A DNA stretch of 64,000 bases from Armigeres subalbatus (taxonomy: Eukaryota; Arthropoda; Insecta; Diptera; Culicidae): the NCBI RefSeq assembly GCF_024139115.2, contig NC_085141.1, positions 371,465,925-371,529,924 on the forward strand. Direction: 5' to 3'. Shown here one piece after another: positions 57,600 to 64,000 of this stretch. The notes beneath the pieces are model-generated. The model was not told the origin of the DNA. It was given only the letters and a program-made list of their open reading frames with translations, and did not search any database. Every line of letters begins with the position of its first letter. Position 1 is the stretch's first letter. The position numbers were made by a program, and so were the translations under genes.

Positions 57600-58265
57600 T
57601 CGTGTACGCTTGTGACGTACAAGTCGTACAAGTTACGGGGGCAAGGACGCCGATTAAACCGACAACCAGCGACCTCAGGATAGAACACGCTTCGTCGGAA
57701 GCTAGTCAGTCGCATTGAGCGTCGTCAGCTTTGGTTCGCTTTGCCGCCTAAGCACACACTCACCGCACTCCCAATGACAACACGACGTTCGTCACTGATT
57801 TAAACCTATTAAACACGATAGGTTCCGGGAGGATTCCATCCTGGCACTGCACTTCAGAATGGCAAACGCGATTTCCGAAGGCTCTAGGGACAGCAGTGGT
57901 ACGCCTTACACAACACAAACGCCACCGACACACATCACATGGCATGGGTGTGGAGCACTGCCGTGTGTGCCATTTTAGCATGGCGTGTTCCCCAAAGGTC
58001 GAATATGATGACGATGGCAGCGACAACGGCACTATAACGGTGATGCACTTTGTCGTGCATGTGGCTTGCCGATGTGGGTCTTTGGATGGTTCTGCGGTTG
58101 AGACAGCAGCTTCGCTGCAGTTGGGGAGGGATGATCTCCGATGTTGGCGACTGGATTTGGGCGGACAACCTTCATTGAGACGATGGGGATAATCGTTGAA
58201 GTTGAAAGATTTAGAGGAGGTTGATGCGCTCTTTGTATGAGCATAAGAGGATTACACGTCATGGT
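57600..58265. other. GC-rich, apparently unique stretch
   Basis: No transposon motif. Overlapping frames on both strands (90 and 98 codons) have no known domain. TCAGTCGCATTGAGC at about 57,706 is Inr-like, so a promoter region of a neighbouring gene is possible. Confidence 0.25.
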
Positions 58266-58890
58266 GCTTGTCGAAAGCGTACTTGTACTAGAGATTAACT
58301 TCTGCAGTTAAATTTAGTTGATAGAATGTGTCTGAAATCAATTTAGGGAAAAGTTGGCATCCCCAGCGAGAAAAGGTGCTGCTTCTATAATAAAACTTCA
58401 CCCTGTACGAGAAACCGCATTTGTTCATCTAATATTATGTGATGTGTAAGTTTTACTCTTCTAGATTGTTAGTTTTCTTCTAGTTTTCTACTTTTATAAA
58501 TATCGAATAGGATACGAACCAATGTCATCTAACATAAGTACTAGGTTGATAATTCAGTACATTGCATGCCTCAATAGTTCGGCGAGTTATTCTCCAATGA
58601 ATAAGTGAATTTTAAATTCAGACAAATTCTATTGAGTAGTGAAGTTGAGAGCGAGTAGACGAAACACGTCTCCGCAGGTGGGAGACAGCAAAGCACACTC
58701 TACTGGCTTGCAAGTGGGAAGCAAAAAAAATACAACTCTAAAAGCCGTGATGAAAAATTCGTTCTCTATGCAAATGTTTCCGGAGACAGTCTTTCGTGGA
58801 GGAGCTTAATCAAAATTCAGTGAATTTCAGATGCGGGTGTTTGCTGGGAGGTACTCCATATCCCATATGTGCAGCGACGTTCCACAAAAA
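58266..58890. other. AT-rich DNA, nothing assigned
   Basis: No repeat boundary or gene seen. Confidence 0.3.
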
Positions 58891-58891
58891 C

Positions 58892-59330
58892 CCAGATTAA
58901 TCCACCTAGCGTTGGTGGTGCCTTTCTCGCATTTAGTTAAGACACCAACCTTATATGAGGTTTATATGGTCCGATGTACCATTTTCGTCATAACTTTTAA
59001 ACGCAATGACCGATCGTTATAAAATTCAATAGTGATCAACAAGGCTTTGTCCCCTGTCGAATGAAACTTGTTGCGAGAAAATCGGTTAAGGATTTCTATA
59101 CGAAAAGTTGTCTAATGTTTTTTATAGCTTTTGTGCACACACATACGCACACACATACACACACACATACACACATACATACACACGGACAGACAGACAT
59201 GTACTCAGCTCGTCGAGCTGAGTCGATTGGTATATAATACTATGGGTCTCAGAGGCTTCTATAAAAAGTTCGTTTTCGAAGTGAAATGATAGCCTTTCGG
59301 TACAACTTAGTTGTACAAGAAAGGCAAAAA
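58892..59330 (+). repeat. Dispersed repeat, complete-looking copy
   Basis: Begins CCAGATTAATCCACCTAGCG ... GCCTTTCTCG and ends ... ACAAGAAAGGCAAAAA, so the first and last parts are weakly complementary (GCCTTTCTCG / AAGAAAGGC). Contains the (CA)n run and GGTATATAATACTATGGGTC. Matches the pieces at 35,161-35,415 and 1,536-3,795. Confidence 0.6.
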
Positions 59331-60039
59331 GGTAAAACGAGTTTCGCTTTATCCCTCCGTTTCGGGCGGTGCAGCTCTTTGTGTGTCACAAATGATAGAA
59401 CTCCTTCCGGTACCGATTGTGATTTGAATTTCGCGCGAAGTACTTGTTCGCACTGTTTCCTTCCGGTGCTCGGGGCGAATCACGAGGCTCTCGGGGGGAG
59501 AACGGGAGGGAAGAACCCGTCGTCATCATCATCATTGGGGACATGTGGATTGATGAATAAAATTTGAATCTGAATATTTAGGACAAGGATTTGCGCGAGC
59601 AAAACGGTAATACTATTTGATAGAAGTGACAAACAATTTGCATCGTTATGTCTTTTATCAGAAATCTAGCACCATTATGAAATTTTGTTTGATTGTAAAA
59701 TATTCATTATAATTAAATTTCATAACTCCGGGAAGGAGCTTCCTATCTATTTTTTTTATTTAACGCATGTTTATGATTTATAAAATTGTATAAAAGTACT
59801 TAGATTTATTTACTACTGAAGGTAATAAATGAAAACTAAATGTTTATTGATCAAGGTTACATTCCCAGTCTAAAATCTGAATACTCGAGTCCATGACAAC
59901 CTACAATGCAGCTCGTTCTAGACGAAGAAATTGATAGAAAATTAGCCAATCATCCCAGGAATATAACTTGGGCAAAGCTTCTCTGCGGTTCCTACCAAAG
60001 TACATCAAGGAAAAGAAGATTAAGAAACTGCTGCTCCAG
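59331..60039. other. No gene assigned
   Basis: A GC-rich 200 bp followed by AT-rich DNA. A 93-codon + frame (59,286-59,567) starts inside the repeat and has no known domain. Confidence 0.3.
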
Positions 60040-60980
60040 CTAGCTGCAATATAGACGACATCCCTTCCATCTATCCGGAAAGAATATCAATGAGATCTTC
60101 AGTTCCTTCGACACAGGAGGAAATAACCTGTCGAAGACACTAACTAAATTCATTCTTCTCTTCACCGCCGCCCTGGTCATTGCTCGACCTGGACTTTTAC
60201 CATTTTCACAAGTAGTCACCACAGGGACACTCGGATCGATATACTGTGGGGTTCCGCAAAAATGCAATTGCCGTCAGACACATTTACACATGCCTAGCCT
60301 CGATGGCCTTTCGAGAGCACAAAAAATCCGACATTAAGCATTTTGCGGCGTTTTCCTTTAAAGCCAATGAAGAGGAAATCAAGCAGAAGGTAAGTTTTTG
60401 TCACACCAATTGTGAAATTCAACAATGAAGACCAACCGTGTCCAAGAAACGAGAACTGGGAATCCCCGACTAGACCAGCTCTTCCAATTTTGCTCGCCTC
60501 TTCCACTGAACGGAACCGACTGACACTGCGGAAAAGCGATAACAATCAGTGGTAATTGAGTGTTCCAAATTTCTTCTGCTTCATCGGGTCGGGCTTGTGC
60601 TGCTGCAAACTGTCTTCTCTGGACCATCGTCAACGTTGTCGCTTCCATAAGGTTCAAAGTGCTGCTAGAAGGAGGGAAAAAGTTCCTGTCCGGTCTAGAA
60701 GCACAAATGCCGGTAAGAATTTTCTGATAACCATCCCCTTCTTCAGGCGTTTCATTTCCGCTCATTGGAATGCTCTGCAGGACGACGACGACGACGACGG
60801 TTGCCCCTGCTGAGGTAATAATGAAGATGGCATCAGGAAAAGGTGGTAGCACATATCTCATGGCTCCGGAACTTGGACATATGAACCACTTGGGTTGGAA
60901 GATTGCTCTTCTGGTTCGACGGTGGTTTGTCCATCCGGTTGGATTTGGTTCACGAATCACGCCAGTAGGATGATCGTAAA
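60040..60980. other. Mixed stretch with possible exon, not assigned
   Basis: The + frame MAFREHKKSDIKHFAAFSFK...EEEIKQK (about 60,300-60,390) stops at AAG|GTAAGT, a good splice donor, and other donor/acceptor-like sites follow (GTAAGA at 60,712; TTCTTCAG at 60,739). Their spacing is too short for an intron, and the opposite strand is open for 193 codons. I cannot decide whether a gene exists here. Confidence 0.25.
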
Positions 60981-61360
60981 ACTTTTCCGAATAAAATCAG
61001 TGCAATGGAACTGTCGACTTATGTAGATGCCTAAGACATTCAGATGAGCGCTGAAAAAGAACTGCAAAAATTAATTATGTAGGAGTTGAAAAAACTGGTA
61101 GAGACCTAACAGAAACTGACAATGATTTCTTTTAGTCCATTAACCTTTGCGTCCCAGCCTGTTTTTGCTCAAACTCAATTTTTGACCGACATTATCCAGA
61201 AATTAAAATAGTTTTAGAGGATCGATCGATTAAACATGTCGGTTCAACGGTTCCGGATTTATACGGAAACCCTATGGGGTCTGTCGGCTGGTCATTAAGG
61301 ACATTTTTGCTTCTATGTTTGTTATTCGACCGGACATCGTCCTTTTATACCCGCATCGTG
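60981..61360. other. No gene assigned
   Basis: AT-rich, with no motif recognised. It provides the target for the third micro-insertion. Confidence 0.3.
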
Positions 61361-61361
61361 A

Positions 61362-61431
61362 TTTAAGATGTTTTTTTATGTCTTTATTAGCGAGACTTAC
61401 AGCCCAAGGCTGGCTCGTCTCGTTTAAGATG
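61362..61431 (-). mobile_element. 52-bp retro-insertion of an RNA 3' end (3 of 3)
   Basis: TTTAAGATG at 61,362-61,370 and 61,423-61,431 flank a minus-strand insert: CTTGGGCTGTAAGTCTCGCT, then AATAAAGACAT and a short A run. Confidence 0.8.
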
Positions 61432-61734
61432 TCACTTTACGAATTTGAAAACATTGTGGCCAGTTTCGGGCACACTGAAACTGGTTCGGGGGACATCAAT
61501 CAGAATACAAATGTATCATGGCGCATATCAATCATCGACAATTTTTGCGAAAGTCATATTGATACTAATTTTGATTTTTCTCTCTTTAAATCTACTTTCA
61601 ATGTTGACTCATTTGGATTTAAAGAAAACATCTCGGGACACCCGAAACTGATTCGGGAGACCCTACGGATGACTTGTCATTTGTCAAAATATATCAAAAT
61701 ACATTTCACTCACATTATTCCGATGCTGGGTCAT

Positions 61735-62330
61735 TGGGCCGAAGGTTGTTATGCCGAAGGCCATTAGACCGAAGGTTATTAGACCGAAGGCCATTAGGCC
61801 GAACGGTTATAAGGCCGAATGAGAAATGGGGACTGAGAAATGAGAAGTGACCAGTGAGAAATTAGGAACCGGGAACAAGAAAGAAGAAATGCTGAATGAA
61901 TGAATAAGAAAGAAGAAGAAAAAAGAAAGCAGAGAGAAGGTAGGAGAAAGAAAAAATAAGGAAGAAAAAAGGGAAAGAGCGAGAAGGAAAAAAGTAGAAG
62001 GAAGAAGGCAGAATCAAGAAGGAAAAAGGAAAGAAAGAAGAAGAGAATGAATAAGAAAGAAAAAATAAGACAAAAGAAAGAAGCAAGAAGGAAGTAGAAA
62101 GAAGAATGAATGAAAAAGGAAGGAAGAAGGAAGGGAGGAAAATAAAAAAGAAAAAGGAAAAAGGAAGGAGGAAAAAAGGAGAAGGAATGAAGAAAATAGA
62201 AGAAAGAAGAAAGGAGAAAGGAGAAAAAAAGAAGGAGATAAAAAATAGAAAAAATAAAGGAGAAGGAAGGTAGGAAGAAGATTGAAGAAGTAAGAAAGAA
62301 GAAGGAAGGAAGAAGAAGGAAAAAAGTAGA
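61735..62330. repeat. Composite block: GGCCGAAGG array, GAGAAGTGA, purine tract
   Basis: GGCCGAAGG(T/C)CATTA units to about 61,815, AGAAATGAGAAGTGA units to 61,860, then about 460 bp of nearly pure A/G. The long minus frame (61,794-62,342, FFLLPSFFF-type) is an artefact. Confidence 0.8.
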
Positions 62331-62460
62331 CCTTTGCGCCAATTTAAATTTTATCAGCGGCGGCGTGATAGATCATTTTCAGCCAGTGGCGGCATCACGC
62401 CGTTGGAGATCGGCGGCGCGGCGGCGTGGGATCGTGAGCTTATTTCATGTATTGACATTT
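62331..62460. other. GGCGGCG-rich junction
   Basis: A short GC-rich patch between the purine tract and the minisatellite. Somewhat similar in composition to 41,720-41,770. Confidence 0.3.
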
Positions 62461-62464
62461 TTTT

Positions 62465-63780
62465 CAGAATACCTCCGGATGTTTCTCCAGGAAGTTCCTC
62501 CGGGAATTCCTCCGGAAGTTCGTCCAAGAATTCCTCCAGAAATACCTCCGGAAGTTCCTTCAGGAATCCCTCCGGAAGTTCCTCCAGGAATTCCTCTGGA
62601 AGTGCCTCCAGGAATTCCTCCGGAATTTCGTCCAAGACTCCTCCAGAAATACCTCCGGAAGTTCCTTCAGGAATCCCTCCGGAAGTTCCTTCAGGAATTC
62701 CTCCGGAAGTTCCTCCAGGAATTCCTCCGGAAGTTCCTCCAGGAATTCCTCAGGAAGTTTTTCCAGAAATTGCTCCGGAAGTTTCTACAGGAATTGCTCC
62801 GCAAGTTCCTCCGTAAGTTCTTCCCGGAAGTCATACGAAAGTTTATTAAGGAAGTCTTCCAGAATCTATTTCAGTCCAGTAGAGTTCCTCCAAGAAATCC
62901 TCAGGAAATTAATCCAGGAATTCCACCGGAAGTTCCTCCGTACGTTCCTACAGGAATTCTCAGAAAGCTCGTCCAGGAATTCCTCCGGAAGTTCCTCCAG
63001 GACTTCCTCCGGAAGTTTATCAAGGAAGTCTTCCAGAATATATTTTAGTTCAGTTATGTTCCTCCAAGAAATCCTCCGGAAATTAATCCAAGAATTCCTA
63101 TGGAAGTTCCTCCGTAAGTTCCTGCAGGAATTCCTCCGTAAGTTTCTCCAGGAATTCCTCCGAAAGTTCCTCCAGGAGTTTCTCCGGAAGTGTCTCCCGC
63201 AATTCCTCCGGAAGTTCTACCAGGAATTCTTCCGGAAGCTCATCCAAGAATTCCTCCGGGAATTCCTCCGAAAAATCCTCCAGGAATTCCGGAATTTTCT
63301 CCAGAAATTACTCCGAAAGTTCTTCCAGAAATTACTCCGTAAGTTTATCAAAGAAGTCCTCCAGAATCTATTTCAGCAGTATTTTCATAAGATCCTCCAA
63401 AAATTTTTTTGGAAGTTCCTTCCCGAATCTCTTCAGGAGTTCCTTCACGTCGCGGAAGCTCCTTCAGAAATTCTTCCGAGAATTCCTACCGGTATTTCAT
63501 CCCAAGTTATTTTGGGATTTCTACCAGAATTCTACCAGAAGTTTCTCCAAGAATTCATCCAAAAGTTCATCTCGGAATTTATTAAGATTCCTCAGGTAAT
63601 CAATCCGCAAAGTTCACTAGGATTTTTTTCCAGAAACTTCAACGTGAATGCTTACAGAAAATCTTCCGAATGTTCCTCCTGAAAATTCTACAAGAATTCC
63701 TCCGGGAATTCATTTGAAAATACTCCAGAAATTCTACAAGATATTCCCATAGAAAATTCCTTCAAGAGAAATCTTCCAGA
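62465..63780. repeat. Minisatellite, 24-bp unit, inverted relative of 43.5-47.2 kb
   Basis: Units GGAATTCCTCCGGAAGTTCC plus TCCA, decaying after about 63,050. The reverse complement matches the 24-bp variant at 43,700-43,980. Frames of 160-227 codons (KFLQEFLRK, PPEVPPGIP) are artefacts. Confidence 0.85.
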
Positions 63781-64000
63781 AATTCCTTTTTTTATCTTTT
63801 CTTTATTTGGTAGGCACTCTGTGTTACTTGACCGCTACTGTGCCGAGATCTACTGTGGTATTCTGCAGCCAGAATCCACACAGAATCTATTTTTAGATTA
63901 TTCCATTATTCATTGTTGTTGTCCTTGCTGGTCCATCTCACCGTGAGTCCATTGTGTCTATTTGTCCGTGTCGTGGATCCAATGATCGTTGCATTGTTCG
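63781..64000. other. Window end, probable retroelement tail fragment
   Basis: CTTTTTTTATCTTTTCTTTA at 63,786 looks like a reversed A-rich tail; the following 200 bp has mixed composition and no recognised motif. Confidence 0.25.

Noticed and set aside
60246..60428. Exon with a GTAAGT donor
   Set aside because: Attractive splice site, but no acceptor at a workable distance, no recognised protein and an open opposite strand. Left as unassigned.
1..64000. LTR retrotransposon or endogenous viral element
   Set aside because: No paired LTRs, primer-binding site, protease or integrase motifs seen; all RT sequences fit non-LTR elements.

Overview
This is repeat-rich nuclear DNA of an insect, most likely a culicine mosquito (Aedes type). 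The evidence is non-LTR retrotransposons of RTE, LOA/I, Jockey and RLE (R2/R4-like) type, tRNA-derived SINEs, many TA-flanked MITEs, very long degenerate minisatellites, and an intronless ribosome-inactivating-protein (RIP) gene, a family known in mosquitoes as a horizontal acquisition. The species cannot be fixed from sequence alone. Almost everything else is mobile-element sequence in layers. I see no operon, CRISPR array, rRNA gene or confidently functional tRNA gene.

Layout. 0.3-3.8 kb: a TA-flanked MITE, then an old dispersed repeat split by two foldback elements. 3.8-9.3 kb: two nearly identical RTE-type LINEs in tandem, the second 5'-truncated with its own target-site duplication. 9.3-13.5 kb: a 'GGCCAAATGA' array, a broken LOA/I-type LINE (endonuclease, RT remnant, RNase H), and a 5'-truncated LINE with a C-terminal restriction-like endonuclease signature. 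14.17-15.7 kb: the one gene that looks intact, a 470-codon RIP-like ORF with TATA/Inr-like signals upstream and AATAAA 17 nt after its stop. 15.7-23.3 kb: a 22-bp-unit satellite of about 7 kb with higher-order structure and MITE insertions. 23.3-28.6 kb: SINEs and a GC-rich unique stretch. 28.6-31.9 kb: a Jockey-type LINE missing the RT catalytic core. 32-43.4 kb: MITEs, composite simple-repeat blocks, a 105-bp higher-order minisatellite and an old long element. 43.5-47.2 kb: a 27-bp-unit minisatellite that creates long spurious ORFs on both strands. 47.2-53 kb: SINE, RT and gag remnants and a CTTCTCA array. 53.0-56.4 kb: a second copy of the long element, carrying a 0.9-kb palindromic insertion with tRNA-like sequence. 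56.7-64 kb: degenerate repeats, GC-rich unique stretches, another composite block and an inverted relative of the 43.5-47.2 kb minisatellite.

The most interesting points are: (1) the RIP-like gene with its uncharacterised C-terminal region; (2) three tiny (39-52 bp) antisense insertions, all the same RNA 3' end and each flanked by a 9-12 bp duplication; (3) the tRNA-like palindrome at 54.4-55.3 kb with a 14-bp duplication; (4) a recurring composite block that joins a GGCC array, a GAAGTGA array and a purine tract at several loci; (5) nested foldbacks, one of which has a readable empty site elsewhere in the window. Family assignments rest on motifs read by eye, and no database search was possible.
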